DNA from: Streptococcus pseudopneumoniae
GTDB lineage: Bacteria; Bacillota; Bacilli; Lactobacillales; Streptococcaceae
Reading direction: 5' to 3'
NCBI RefSeq assembly: GCF_001073085.1
Contig: NZ_JVFV01000033.1
Coordinates: 49,272-113,271 of the forward strand
DNA length: 64,000 bases
Below the pieces are notes generated by a model, which saw only the letters and a list, made by a program, of their open reading frames with translations, did not search any database and was not told the origin of the DNA. The translations under genes were made by a program, and so were the position numbers. This document shows, one piece after another, positions 36,808 to 45,788 of this stretch (positions within the stretch are counted from its first letter, which is position 1; each line of letters begins with the position of its first letter).

Positions 36808-38308
36808 GCGACACCTCTTCTATACTTTCTAAGAAATCAGATGATACAATATATTCTGTCCATAACGTCCCACTATCTACTTTTCGCTCATTATCTACGA
36901 TGACATAGTGAATATTCTCCACTCGACTTACTTTTAATTGATTTGCTAATTTTTGAACTATAGATTCTAAAGAACCATACTTCCTTGGTCCAATAACCAC
37001 AAGATGCTTTCCATCTCTTTCAATAGCTGTTCGAATAATACCATTTATATGTTCATCATCGGTGTTAAATCCAAAACCAATAGAACAGATAAAATCAGAT
37101 TCGCTCAACTTTGAATAATAATCAACATATTTTATGGACATATCAATAGAGGTCATTGGTTTCGTACCACTTTGTGTAAATATCAAAGGAACAGCAAAAC
37201 GTTCATAGATATCAAATTCTTCTTTACTGATTGTCGTATTCATATACGGATCATAAAATTCATCTATACTGCCATTTAGAAAAATAATATCCTTGCCTGG
37301 TAATTTAGCTCCTATCAGATTATTGATATAATTAGATGTCGCAATAGTTTCTATTTCAAAAATATCTTGACTATTTAAATCATCATAATATCCTGCGTTT
37401 TGGTCATTAAAATTACAAGATTCTATATATTCACGTACTGAATGAAGAAAGATGCTAATGTTGCAAAACTTACTCCACTCATGTTTAGGAATGTATAGAT
37501 AATGCCAATTACTATCAATTACAGATTTATAATCCAAAACTCCAGCATAAATTTCTTCTATTATTTTAAAAGCAAGTTTAACAATAGGGTGAGCATCATC
37601 AGGTTCCTTCCTCGATAAAAGCTCCAACCCCTTAACACCCGCTGCTTGATAATTAACAGAAAGATTGCTTCCTAAATCATCAAAAATATCTAACTCTAAT
37701 TCATGTGTAGAAAAAATATTTTCTTGTAGGTTTCTAGAAAGATTTTCACTCATTGCCCCTATATGCAACTGTAAAATAGACTTTACAATATCACCAAGCA
37801 ATTCTTTATCAGAAGCATTCGAAAATTCAAAGTTTTTATAATATGTTAATAAAATTGAAAAAATCTTACTCGTAAATAAAAGATTCCCATCCTGTAAGTA
37901 ATCGTTATATTTTAATTGCTGACTAACATTAATGTTTTGATATTCTCTACCTAACTCATCTTGTACAATATTTTTAAAGTTAGGAAAAGAAGCAACTATC
38001 GAATCTGCAACATCATCAAAATTGTTAATTCTCTTTACTATATCGTTACGATTATTTACTACAGTATCCTTGATTATATTTTCATACACACTTTCTCGAA
38101 ATGTAGTAACTCTCTTGGAATTATAATCTTGCGGTAGCCATGTGCTTGCATATTGAGAATAATTTAAAATTCTATCACGATTTTCTTTAAACTTTTCCTT
38201 AGCTTGACTAGTATCTCTCCTGAAAATATCTAAAGCAAATTTCCCACCATTGGGCATACCATAAGCAATCTCAGCTCCAGCCCCAAATAAAAAACCAATT
38301 TTTGTCAT
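36800..38308 (-). CDS. SIR2-like NAD-binding protein inside the type I R-M operon
   Basis: A 502-residue protein not normally part of type I systems. The N-terminus IGFLFGAGAEIAYGMPNG (residues 4-21) is the GAG glycine loop of SIR2-type Rossmann folds. TSNY at 324-327 matches the TTNYD catalytic Asn motif (Asn326). At 343-349 FLNGSID aligns with the usual LHGSID, so the catalytic His is replaced by Asn345. IGFGFNTDDEHI at 410-421 is the typical C-terminal GxxxxDxxI strand. The middle (about 30-300) is a long helical, A+T-rich region I do not recognise. No signal or membrane segment. It overlaps hsdS by 8 bp, so it is translated with the R-M genes. A role in phage defence is inferred from the family and context. 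Confidence 0.75.
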   Translation of the reverse strand: MTKIGFLFGAGAEIAYGMPNGGKFALDIFRRDTSQAKEKFKENRDRILNYSQYASTWLPQDYNSKRVTTFRESVYENIIKDTVVNNRNDIVKRINNFDDVADSIVASFPNFKNIVQDELGREYQNINVSQQLKYNDYLQDGNLLFTSKIFSILLTYYKNFEFSNASDKELLGDIVKSILQLHIGAMSENLSRNLQENIFSTHELELDIFDDLGSNLSVNYQAAGVKGLELLSRKEPDDAHPIVKLAFKIIEEIYAGVLDYKSVIDSNWHYLYIPKHEWSKFCNISIFLHSVREYIESCNFNDQNAGYYDDLNSQDIFEIETIATSNYINNLIGAKLPGKDIIFLNGSIDEFYDPYMNTTISKEEFDIYERFAVPLIFTQSGTKPMTSIDMSIKYVDYYSKLSESDFICSIGFGFNTDDEHINGIIRTAIERDGKHLVVIGPRKYGSLESIVQKLANQLKVSRVENIHYVIVDNERKVDSGTLWTEYIVSSDFLESIEEVSHD

Positions 38309-38466
38309 ATTACTCCCTTTCTATTACTCCATTTTCTTATTTCTACACTTTAGATTTTCTTTTTTGATTTCTATTCTTCCATTTTGCCTATTTTGAAACA
38401 ATAGAAGGGCTGATTCGCCAAGATAAAGTTAAAAATCTAGCAAATAAGAACAATTATTCTAGTATG
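38309..38466 (-). other. Gap between hsdR and the SIR2-like gene
   Basis: 158 bp, very A+T rich, no gene or strong terminator. It may hold a second promoter for the downstream three genes, but no clear -35/-10 pair stood out. Confidence 0.4.
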
Positions 38467-41400
38467 TTATCTCCCCCTTAGCGGTAGGATATCCTCTGAA
38501 ATCATGCGCATATAGTCCTCTTTGAGGGCTTTTTTGTATTTGAGTTTTGGTAGTGCCTTGTCTCCGTGGGCTTCCTTATAGGCCAGATAGTCCTGAGACT
38601 CAGTGATGGCTTTTTCACCATTTTGCTTGTCTCGTCCGATGCGGTAGTTGTCCACTACGAACTGGAGTTCATCCTCTCCTATCTGCCAATAATCTGCCGT
38701 TTCACGAATCTTTTTCTGGGTTGTTAGTTCAATCATCTCATCCAACTTATGGGTTACAGACTGTCCCTGATAGCTCTTGGCATCAGCTTGAACATTCTGC
38801 CAGAGTTGGGAGATGAGGTTGGATAACTTAGGATTGGATTTGTTCAAATCTTCGATATAGTTATCTACCAGACTCTTTTCCTTTTTACCAATGAGGTTTT
38901 CCCGATTTTCAATCAGGGCTTGGATGAGAGAGAGGATATAGTGATAGTTTATCTCATCGGTGCGGATGGATTCAAGCTCGTACTCTATATCTACGAGGAC
39001 GCCGTCCTCTCCTTGATTTTCTGGTCTACGTCTGCGGAGTTCTTCGATGACATTTTGATATTGGCCGGCAAAGTTCTCGATGTCCTCTAGACTGAGACCA
39101 ATCTCTCTGAGAATGACTTTCTCATCATAGTCAGAATAGACTTGGATAGAGGATAGGAGCTTGTCAAATTCTTGGAAGGCCTTGGCAAAACGTTTTAATT
39201 CTGCATCTGTCGCTGTATCCAAATCAGGCACCTGCTCTGGACTTGGAGCGATGTCTAGTAGTTGATGAACCTTCTCAAGAAACTTGGCCTTCTCCTCCTG
39301 CCATTCTGGGGCTAAGACACTGGTTTCACCACCATTTGAGTAGAGGCTCAGAGCTTCATCCACTTTTTCTTTAAAGCGGTCAGGCGTTTGGAAGGTAACG
39401 ATTTGACCGAATTTCTTTCCTTCATCAAAGAGGCGATTGGTTCGTGAAAAGGCCTGAATGATATGCTGGGGTTTCATGGGCTGACGATCCATGAACAGGG
39501 TCGATAGGCAAGGGGCATCAAAGCCCGTCAACAAGCGGTCCACCACGATAACCAGGTCCAACTGCTCTTCACGGAAGGCAAAGCGTTCTTTCTTACGGGC
39601 CAAACGGTCGTTAAGGTCGCTATTGTAGGAAGCAATGGTGGCTAGGCTAAAGTGAGTGCCAAACATGGCATTGTAGTCTTCTAGACTCTCCTCCATGTAG
39701 GCTTGGTTGACATAGGAGTCTGCTTCATTCTCTGTCACAGAATAGGTGATGGCAACCTTAGGAAAGTCTGGTAAGACCTTTTTAACATTTTCCGAGATGC
39801 TTAGAGACTTCTCTCCATTTTTGACTTGCTTAATCAGGTTATAATAGGCCTGCGCACGGGCAATGCTTTTAACGGTCAAAATGGCTTCATAGGTTTTTCC
39901 TACCCCATTTTGGAAGCCGAGTTTGCGTCTTGAGCGATTGAGAATAGCATCTAAAACGGCAAGCATGTGGCCTTCGTCATCATAGCGCTCCTCGTCAATA
40001 TCATCTTCTGCCCACCCAGGCATGGTTGTCTGATACTCCACATTAAAGCCGAGAACCGCCTTGTCATGGATGGCTTCTTTGACGGTATATTGGTGGAGGC
40101 AGTCACCGTACTGCTCTTCGGTCGTCTGAGCAAGGTCTCCTTTTTGTTCACGTTTATTTTCTGTAAAGATAGGTGTTCCTGTAAAACCATACCAGAGAGA
40201 ATTGGTAAAGAAGTGCTCTAGGTGGCGCTGGCGTTCAGGAGTCACTGCGCGATGGCATTCATCGACGACAAAGGCTAGTTTGAGTTGTTTGATACGATTG
40301 TAGAACTTTTGGTGACGCCCTTCATCAAACTGACGAATCATAGCATTGATTTTCTGGATGGTCGTCACAACGACACGACGGTCATCAGAAGCCAGATTTT
40401 TAACCAATTCCTGTGTATCATCGGTCTCGTCGATATCGATCATATCGTTCTCTGCGTAAGACTGAAAGGAACTAGTCGTCTGCTGGTCAAGGTCTGTCCT
40501 ATCAATCACAAAGATTGTCTTTTCGATAGATGGTATCTGGAGCAGATTGCGCGAAACCTTATAAGAGGTCAGGGTCTTTCCTGAACCAGTCGTATGCCAA
40601 ATATAGCCCGACTGGCGCTTGCGACTGGCTTCACGGATAGCCTCAATGGCATGAACCTGATAGGGGCGCAATAAAATCAAGGCCTTCTTGTCATCATCGA
40701 TGACAGAATACTGCATGACCATCTCGTGGGCTCTCGGTATCGACAAGACAGACTCTGCAAAGTCAAATAGTTGAGGTTGAGGTCTATTTTCACTATCGAC
40801 CCACTTGGTCAAGAAGCGCTCATTTAGCTTGTTGGCTTTGGCGGCTGCGATGTAGCGAGTGTCTGTGACATTAGAGACAACAAACATCTGAAGACTTGAA
40901 AAAATACCTCTGAACTGTCCTTCTTGGTCGTATTTCTTAATCTGACGGAAGGCATCCATATAAGGATGAGAACGGCTTTTCAGTTCGATTTGAATCATAG
41001 GCAGACCATTGATCAGCAAAGTCACATCCCCACGGCGCTGGCGAATCCCTTCTCCGCCTGTGATGACTTGGTTGACAACCTCATAGCTGGATTTGCCACC
41101 AGCGACATTGTTTCTCCACAAGACTTCCAAGCGAACGGTGCCTAAACTAGCATCTTCTCGTTGAACCTGCACCTTAGCAATGCCATTTTCTCCCGCTATC
41201 CACTTGGCTGCTTCATAGAAGTTAACGAAATTAAGCTGGTTTTTGATTTGATTTTTCTCTGAATTTGTAAGGGGATGGTCTTGCAAAATGCGGACATTAT
41301 TGGCTTCTAGCTTGGCAAAAAAGTTTCCCCATAGGAGGTCTTCTGTATTTAACTCAGGTCGATACACCCATTGACTTTCTCCCTTTGTCAGCTGGTTGAT

Positions 41401-41829
41401 TAAATCCCGCTCGATAGCCAATTCCTGTTTGGTTTTGGCTTTTCCTGCTACAGGGATAGCAGTCTCGTCTTTAGGGGATAGTCTTTGGCTGATATGGAAA
41501 TCCTGCAAGGCTGCTTGGTTGAGATGTTGCAATTTTTTGAGAAGATCTTGCTCTGTCCCTTTTATAGCTTGATAGGCTGCTGTCAGATCTTTATCTGCAT
41601 CTAGGTAGTGATGTGGGTTCTTCTTTATTTGGATATAACCCTGTACTAAATCTTCTAAACGTCTCAGCTGAATAACAAGCTGATTCTGGAGTTCCTGAGA
41701 ATTGCTTCCAGATGCTTCTTTCTGGCTGATAGCTTCTAGGTATTCTACGATGGCAGTATAACTAGCCTGCAACTCGGGTGCTGAAACGATAAGTTCTTGT
41801 TCTAATTCTTTTGATAAGGTATAAGCCAT
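38467..41829 (-). CDS. hsdR: Type I restriction-modification system, endonuclease/translocase subunit HsdR
   Basis: A 1120-residue subunit that cuts unmodified DNA after translocation. Domains in order: N-terminal nuclease with [12 protein letters not shown], the PD-(D/E)xK-type E-x-K; SF2 motor with Walker A HTTGSGKT (near 405), DEAD-like [15 protein letters not shown] and motif [11 protein letters not shown]; and a C-terminal helical part. Two ATGs are two codons apart; the second (41829) has better spacing to GGGG, so it is used. First gene of the hsd operon. Confidence 0.96.
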   Translation of the reverse strand: MAYTLSKELEQELIVSAPELQASYTAIVEYLEAISQKEASGSNSQELQNQLVIQLRRLEDLVQGYIQIKKNPHHYLDADKDLTAAYQAIKGTEQDLLKKLQHLNQAALQDFHISQRLSPKDETAIPVAGKAKTKQELAIERDLINQLTKGESQWVYRPELNTEDLLWGNFFAKLEANNVRILQDHPLTNSEKNQIKNQLNFVNFYEAAKWIAGENGIAKVQVQREDASLGTVRLEVLWRNNVAGGKSSYEVVNQVITGGEGIRQRRGDVTLLINGLPMIQIELKSRSHPYMDAFRQIKKYDQEGQFRGIFSSLQMFVVSNVTDTRYIAAAKANKLNERFLTKWVDSENRPQPQLFDFAESVLSIPRAHEMVMQYSVIDDDKKALILLRPYQVHAIEAIREASRKRQSGYIWHTTGSGKTLTSYKVSRNLLQIPSIEKTIFVIDRTDLDQQTTSSFQSYAENDMIDIDETDDTQELVKNLASDDRRVVVTTIQKINAMIRQFDEGRHQKFYNRIKQLKLAFVVDECHRAVTPERQRHLEHFFTNSLWYGFTGTPIFTENKREQKGDLAQTTEEQYGDCLHQYTVKEAIHDKAVLGFNVEYQTTMPGWAEDDIDEERYDDEGHMLAVLDAILNRSRRKLGFQNGVGKTYEAILTVKSIARAQAYYNLIKQVKNGEKSLSISENVKKVLPDFPKVAITYSVTENEADSYVNQAYMEESLEDYNAMFGTHFSLATIASYNSDLNDRLARKKERFAFREEQLDLVIVVDRLLTGFDAPCLSTLFMDRQPMKPQHIIQAFSRTNRLFDEGKKFGQIVTFQTPDRFKEKVDEALSLYSNGGETSVLAPEWQEEKAKFLEKVHQLLDIAPSPEQVPDLDTATDAELKRFAKAFQEFDKLLSSIQVYSDYDEKVILREIGLSLEDIENFAGQYQNVIEELRRRRPENQGEDGVLVDIEYELESIRTDEINYHYILSLIQALIENRENLIGKKEKSLVDNYIEDLNKSNPKLSNLISQLWQNVQADAKSYQGQSVTHKLDEMIELTTQKKIRETADYWQIGEDELQFVVDNYRIGRDKQNGEKAITESQDYLAYKEAHGDKALPKLKYKKALKEDYMRMISEDILPLRGR

Positions 41830-41857
41830 GTTCATACCCCATTTCTACAACGCAAAA

Positions 41858-41886
41858 AGCCTACCAAAAAGATTGGTAGGTTTTGA
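41858..41886 (-). terminator. Intrinsic terminator in the hsdR leader
   Basis: CCTACCAA-TCTTT-TTGGTAGG stem with a short loop and a T-run on the minus strand, just before the hsdR start codon. Confidence 0.75.
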
Positions 41887-41909
41887 AAATGGGTATGAAA
41901 ACGCGAGTT

Positions 41910-41929
41910 TATATATATATATATATATA
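41910..41929. repeat. (TA)10 dinucleotide tract
   Basis: Uninterrupted run of ten TA units in the hsdR leader. Such tracts gain and lose units during replication. Confidence 0.95.
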
Positions 41930-42128
41930 AGCTAGTTATTTGCTTAAATCTGAAAACCATAGGGACTCTTCCTTTTCATTCATCCAAGGAGTTGATAAGA
42001 TTGAAAAACAACGCCTTTACTTCCTTCCATTGTATCATAAAAGACTAGTAGTGAAAAGGTTTTCTAGGGTATTCTCTCTAAATCTGGCAATAATTCCCTG
42101 ACCTTCAAACTTCTACTAAAACAAGCAA

Positions 42129-42158
42129 AATCCCTTGCAAGCTATACTTACAAGGGAC
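42129..42158 (-). terminator. telA terminator
   Basis: TCCCTTG-TAAG/CTTGCAAGGGA hairpin read on the minus strand just past the telA stop, followed by TTTTGC. It separates telA from the hsdR promoter. Confidence 0.65.
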
Positions 42159-42163
42159 TTGTG

Positions 42164-43411
42164 TTATTCTTGTACTTCTTTCTGAGCGGCCTTTCCTTGG
42201 TCTAGAAGGGCTTGGACGATTTTCTCATCGCGTAGTTTGACAGAATCGTTGATCATTTCTGCGGACTTGACGATGGTTGTTTCTAGTTGGGCACGTTTCT
42301 GGCGTCCCAATTCAATGGCAGCGACGATACCCTGGTTTTGAGCGACCAGACTTTCAGCCAGTTTGGTAACAGATTCGACAGCGACTGTCGGGCTTTGGGC
42401 AATTCGTTCCATCTGCGGAATCACTTCCTTGCTGGTTTCAGCTAGCATCTGAAGGGCAGCATTATTGGCATTGACAATGGCATCTGCCACGACACCTGAT
42501 TTCATTGATTGTTGCAAAATACCAAGTTGGGCAATGGAAAGCTTCATTGTTGGAATGGTATTGCGACGAAGCATGCCCAATTTTTGGCGCATATCAGATG
42601 ACACCTTCACAAGATTGCGCATCTGAGGTGTTGTTGCCCAGGCAACATAGAGACGGCTGACATACTCGGTGTGCTGTTGTTCAAGGGTATTGACCACTTC
42701 TGCCATGCGGGCCAATTCTTGAGACTTGGTCTGGTATTCTACCGTACTTGTATCGAGTTGGTCAACTTGAGCTTTCAGTTCTACAGCGCGCTTGCCAGCT
42801 TCTGTCTGGCTAGCTTCGATAAAAGAAATCACTCCCACTAGATTTTCAATGGATTTGGTATTGTCCTCAATCAACATTTCAGCAGAGACGATATTTCGAG
42901 CTAGCACATCTTCTTGCTTGACCACTGCGGCAGCCATGCCATCTAGCTTTTGCTCCACTGTTTTTGAGTCAAAGTAAAATTCCTGGAGGGTATTCTTGCT
43001 CTTGTTAAACAAGCGTTGCAAAAAGTTTGGCTTTTCTTCTAATTCAGCAATTTCAGCGTTCTTGTATTTGACGACAAAGCCTTGCAACTCACGGTTGGTA
43101 GTCTTGAGTAGATCATCCACTTGGGGAATCTGCAGTTTCTTTTGTTCTGACAAGATACGATTAACCGTATTGTTCACACCTTCTACAGCAGATTGTCCAA
43201 AATCCAAAAGAGCATTTTGATTGGTGACAAACTGGTCTACCAACTGGGGCACGTGCGCCTTGATCCCCTCTTGCTGCTCAGGGCTCAACTTTTCAAGGAA
43301 GGTCAAGGTCTTGTCTGAGCCAGTGTTGGTCTCGATGATTTGGGTTGTTTTATCCACCTTAGCTACCGTATTATTGGCAATCTGGTCAATATCAAAATTA
43401 AATTCTGTCAT
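42164..43411 (-). CDS. TelA-like toxic anion resistance protein
   Basis: A 415-residue helical protein of the TelA/KlaA family (MTEFNFDIDQIANNTV start, long coiled-coil runs, SMKSGVVADAIVNANNAALQML near the middle). Family members are linked to tellurite and other stress tolerance, though the mechanism is unclear. It has no signal or membrane helix. It follows the XpaC-like gene by 21 nt, a conserved pairing in firmicutes. Confidence 0.9.
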   Translation of the reverse strand: MTEFNFDIDQIANNTVAKVDKTTQIIETNTGSDKTLTFLEKLSPEQQEGIKAHVPQLVDQFVTNQNALLDFGQSAVEGVNNTVNRILSEQKKLQIPQVDDLLKTTNRELQGFVVKYKNAEIAELEEKPNFLQRLFNKSKNTLQEFYFDSKTVEQKLDGMAAAVVKQEDVLARNIVSAEMLIEDNTKSIENLVGVISFIEASQTEAGKRAVELKAQVDQLDTSTVEYQTKSQELARMAEVVNTLEQQHTEYVSRLYVAWATTPQMRNLVKVSSDMRQKLGMLRRNTIPTMKLSIAQLGILQQSMKSGVVADAIVNANNAALQMLAETSKEVIPQMERIAQSPTVAVESVTKLAESLVAQNQGIVAAIELGRQKRAQLETTIVKSAEMINDSVKLRDEKIVQALLDQGKAAQKEVQE

Positions 43412-43432
43412 GGTTACTCCTTTGTTTCTAAC

Positions 43433-44239
43433 CTATTCTTTACGATCTTTTTCTAGGATACGCAGACTGATATCAAAATCACGCATATCTGTTTCATTGA
43501 GTTCTCTCAATACCTGGTCCAGCTCAAGGTCAAATTGTTCGATAGCTGCTTTAGCTTGTTGCAAGCGTTCTTCTGCTCGATTATAGTTTTTAGGATTGGC
43601 CTTAATCTTTAAATAGCCTTCTAGAATCGTTTGGAATTTCTCCATCTTCAAACTATGAATGGCAGTCAACTCTTCCTTATCCCCCTCAGCAGAGGTAGCA
43701 ATCTTGTCTAAAATGGCCTGATGGTCAACGGCAATATTGGCCAAGGTCTGGGACAATTCTGGAGCTAATTCCTCTGGCTCCGCATTTTCAAGATCTACCT
43801 GACTTTCTCTATCCAAACGTTCTAGCTGAACATCGATGTTTGCCCTTACTGTACGAACCTTTTTGTCAATACGATTGTAGACATCATCATCAATATAGGA
43901 CTTGAGACGATCTGCCTCCTGATGGATTTCCCGCAGTTCAATCAATACTTGATTGGCCAGACTCTTATAGGCCTCTGAGCCTTTTTCTACTAAAGTTCCC
44001 TCCAATTGCTGAATATCTTTATCCGCCTGACGAATCCGAGCTTTTAAAAGCTCAATCCGATCGTCGAGCGAACGATCCTGCAAAAGAGGATAGCGCCAAC
44101 GTTTGTAGAGACGGTAACCGCCATAACCCAGTAGGACACAAGCCGCAAGTGGGAGAGCATATTGAACCAAAAGGCCCAGTAAGAACAAGAAGCCCCAAAA
44201 ATAGAGACAGCCTTTCCAAAAACCATTACCCGATTTCAT
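43433..44239 (-). CDS. XpaC-like 5-bromo-4-chloroindolyl phosphate hydrolysis family protein
   Basis: A 268-residue protein. Residues 1-45 hold one or two membrane helices (GCLYFWGFLFLLGLLVQYAL), and the rest is a charged coiled coil. XpaC proteins are usually paired with TelA, as here. The ATG at 44239 is used because AAGGA sits 8 nt upstream; an ATG at 44245 would leave no room. Despite the family name, enzymatic activity is doubtful. Confidence 0.85.
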   Translation of the reverse strand: MKSGNGFWKGCLYFWGFLFLLGLLVQYALPLAACVLLGYGGYRLYKRWRYPLLQDRSLDDRIELLKARIRQADKDIQQLEGTLVEKGSEAYKSLANQVLIELREIHQEADRLKSYIDDDVYNRIDKKVRTVRANIDVQLERLDRESQVDLENAEPEELAPELSQTLANIAVDHQAILDKIATSAEGDKEELTAIHSLKMEKFQTILEGYLKIKANPKNYNRAEERLQQAKAAIEQFDLELDQVLRELNETDMRDFDISLRILEKDRKE

Positions 44240-44444
44240 AAACATTCCTTATTTTCAATTTATAAGTCTATTTTAGCACAAAAGACAAAAATGAGGGCGG
44301 AAATCCCTAGAAAAGAGTTGATTTCTTTATTGTAAAATGGAAGCTAGTAGCGCGTATGCTAATTTCAGTGGAGCAGACTCAAACCACAGGCTTCAGTGTT
44401 CTAAAATTGTTGAATGAACATTGATGAAATATAAAAACAAAAGC
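44240..44444. other. Intergenic stretch before the par/fst locus
   Basis: About 200 bp with no supported gene. It contains the XpaC-like ribosome site and A+T-rich flanks. Nothing recognisable besides the promoter of the downstream antisense RNA starting at 44445. Confidence 0.4.
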
Positions 44445-44473
44445 TTGAAATATCGATAGATTTGTGTTAAAAT
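44445..44473 (+). promoter_or_regulatory. Promoter of the par/fst antisense RNA
   Basis: TTGAAA (44445-44450), 17-bp spacer, TAAAAT (44468-44473) on the plus strand. Confidence 0.75.
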
Positions 44474-44479
44474 GAACTT

Positions 44480-44546
44480 ACAATGTGAGTAAAGTTACAG
44501 CATATGTAACTAAAAAAGCCCCACCGTGCTACCGATGGGGTTTTTT
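44480..44546 (+). ncRNA. Antisense RNA (RNA II-like antitoxin) of a par/fst type I toxin-antitoxin locus
   Basis: Predicted RNA of about 65 nt from the promoter at 44445 to the bidirectional terminator. It contains GTGAGTAAAGTTACAGCATATGTAAC, which repeats with small changes at the toxin start (44647-44672): these are the DRa/DRb repeats by which the antitoxin pairs with the toxin mRNA, plus the shared terminator. Same design as Enterococcus pAD1 par. Confidence 0.8.
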
Positions 44547-44547
44547 G
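44513..44547. terminator. Shared bidirectional terminator of the par/fst RNAs
   Basis: AAAAAAGCCCCA-TCGGT/ACCGATGGGGTTTTTT: strong stem-loop with A and T runs, ending both converging RNAs, which therefore overlap at their 3' ends. Confidence 0.88.
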
Positions 44548-44570
44548 CTACCCTCTAAAAGGGTTAACCA

Positions 44571-44666
44571 TTACTTCTTACGTTTCTTCAGCCATAACTT
44601 AAAAAGCTCAGATAACACATTAATCAGTAACGGAGCTAGAAACACTGTGAGTAAAGTTTCTAACAT
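44571..44666 (-). CDS. Fst-family type I toxin peptide
   Basis: A 31-residue peptide, too short for usual ORF finding. It begins MLETLLTVFLAPLLINVL, a membrane-spanning stretch, and ends with a charged WLKKRKK tail. This is the Fst/Ldr type of membrane-active toxin; the AP-L core inside the helix is typical. The Shine-Dalgarno GGGAGGTG is complementary to CCCTC 15 nt upstream, so a 5' stem would hide it, as in pAD1 RNA I. Loss of the unstable antitoxin would allow membrane damage. Confidence 0.85.
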   Translation of the reverse strand: MLETLLTVFLAPLLINVLSELFKLWLKKRKK

Positions 44667-44705
44667 ATGTAACACCTCCCTTCCTTAAATTGAGGGGGCT
44701 AAAAC

Positions 44706-44734
44706 ATTATATCATACCGGATTTATATCATCAA
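44706..44734 (-). promoter_or_regulatory. Promoter of the Fst toxin mRNA
   Basis: TTGATG (44729-44734), 17-bp spacer with a TG extension, TATAAT (44706-44711) on the minus strand. Confidence 0.75.
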
Positions 44735-44794
44735 CATTACTTAATTCAAGGAAGAAGCTGTATACGATAATCCCTTAGTCATGGAAAAGCTATG

Positions 44795-45045
44795 GAGGCT
44801 AATCCAGCGCAACTCCGCTGATTCATAGTATACACCACGAGAATACTAGATGGTCACCACTGCTCTATGTCTAGAGTTGGTATATAAATTGGTAATGCTC
44901 CGATTAATCGCTTCTTGGAATACTTTAAAACAGAGAGTGACAATTTGAAGAAGTATAAGACTTTTGAGGAACTTGTTGCCGATATCTACTTTTCGTTTTC
45001 AAAGGCGCAACACGGGCCTTTCTCCTCTTGAAATGAGGAACAAAG
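44795..45045 (+). pseudogene. IS3-family transposase remnant
   Basis: Plus-strand translation shows the C-terminal part of an IS3-type OrfB with stops and a frame break. YTPREY recalls the YT-x-x-E-Y of the catalytic core; SMSRVG aligns with SMSRKGNC; then NAPINRFLEYFKTES and KTFEELVADI aligns with DNAPIESFF...KTYEELVADI. No transposase start or intact ends remain. It sits between the par/fst locus and pyrE and marks an old insertion site. Confidence 0.75.
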
Positions 45046-45124
45046 CCCGAGTGCTTAATCTTTTATTATTTCATTGTCCACTTGACAGGGAGCAGTTCAT
45101 TTTGACTACCTGATTTTCTATGTC
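45046..45124. other. Spacer after the IS3 remnant
   Basis: About 80 bp. Contains TGTCCACTTGACAGGGAGCAG, which resembles the ends of some IS3-family elements; otherwise nothing recognised. Confidence 0.35.
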
Positions 45125-45757
45125 TTAAGCTTTTTGCCAATTTTCTTGGTCTTCTTTGAAGCGTTTTAGGAGGTCAAGTCCTTCTGGTGTGATATAGCCT
45201 TCTTCTTGGGCTAGGTGAATGAGCTCGCTGTAGTTTGAAAGTGTTACTAGTTTGACACCAGCATCTGCAAAGTTCTTGTCCGCTTTTGGCAATTGATAGC
45301 TGAAGATAGCTACAACACCCAGAACATCTGCTCCTTCACGTTTGGCAGCTGCTACGGCTTCGAGAACTGATCCCCCTGTTGAAATCAAATCTTCAACAAC
45401 GACCATTTTTTGACCTTGGGCTACACGGCCTTCGATTTGATTTCCAGCACCGTGATCTTTTGGTTTGCTACGAATATAGGCAAATGGCAAGTTCATCTTG
45501 TCAGCGATGATGGCACCATGCGGAATGCCTGCAGTCGCTGTTCCTGCAATTACTTCTACTTCTGGGAATTCTGCCTTGATGGCTTCCACAAAACCATTTT
45601 CAATCAAGCTACGTGTCTCTGGGTATGCAAGCGTCACACGGTTGTCCGTATAAATTGGTGACTTAATGCCTGATGCCCAAGTAAAAGGTTCTTCTGGCTT
45701 GAGGTAAACGGCTTGAATTTTCAATAGATGGCTAGCAATGTCTTTAGCAAGTGTCAT
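45125..45757 (-). CDS. pyrE: Orotate phosphoribosyltransferase
   Basis: A 210-residue enzyme joining orotate with PRPP to form OMP in pyrimidine synthesis. PRPP motif [14 protein letters not shown] near residues 117-130. It lies 31 nt after pyrF and shares the PyrR-controlled leader upstream of that gene. Confidence 0.97.
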   Translation of the reverse strand: MTLAKDIASHLLKIQAVYLKPEEPFTWASGIKSPIYTDNRVTLAYPETRSLIENGFVEAIKAEFPEVEVIAGTATAGIPHGAIIADKMNLPFAYIRSKPKDHGAGNQIEGRVAQGQKMVVVEDLISTGGSVLEAVAAAKREGADVLGVVAIFSYQLPKADKNFADAGVKLVTLSNYSELIHLAQEEGYITPEGLDLLKRFKEDQENWQKA

Positions 45758-45788
45758 GGGATTCTCCTTTGTAATTTAAACTATATTC

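Larger units (their letters stand above)
41836..42034 (-). promoter_or_regulatory. hsdR leader with promoter, (TA)10 tract and attenuator-like terminator
   Basis: Extended -10 TGATACAAT (hexamer 42029-42034) starts a leader of about 190 nt. It holds (TA)10 at 41910-41929 and, 20-50 nt before hsdR, CCTACCAA/TTGGTAGG followed by CTTTTT, a perfect intrinsic terminator (41858-41886). Terminator, start codon and TA tract are in one untranslated stretch, so expression of the whole operon depends on read-through here. Confidence 0.55.

Noticed and set aside
35578..38308. Phase-variable inverting hsdS locus of the SpnIII type
   Set aside because: No second hsdS, no recombinase and no inverted repeats were seen near this hsdS.
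41930..42022. Short frames of 10 to 16 codons in the hsdR leader as a possible leader peptide
   Set aside because: None has a ribosome site, and the frames do not overlap the terminator in an obvious attenuation design.
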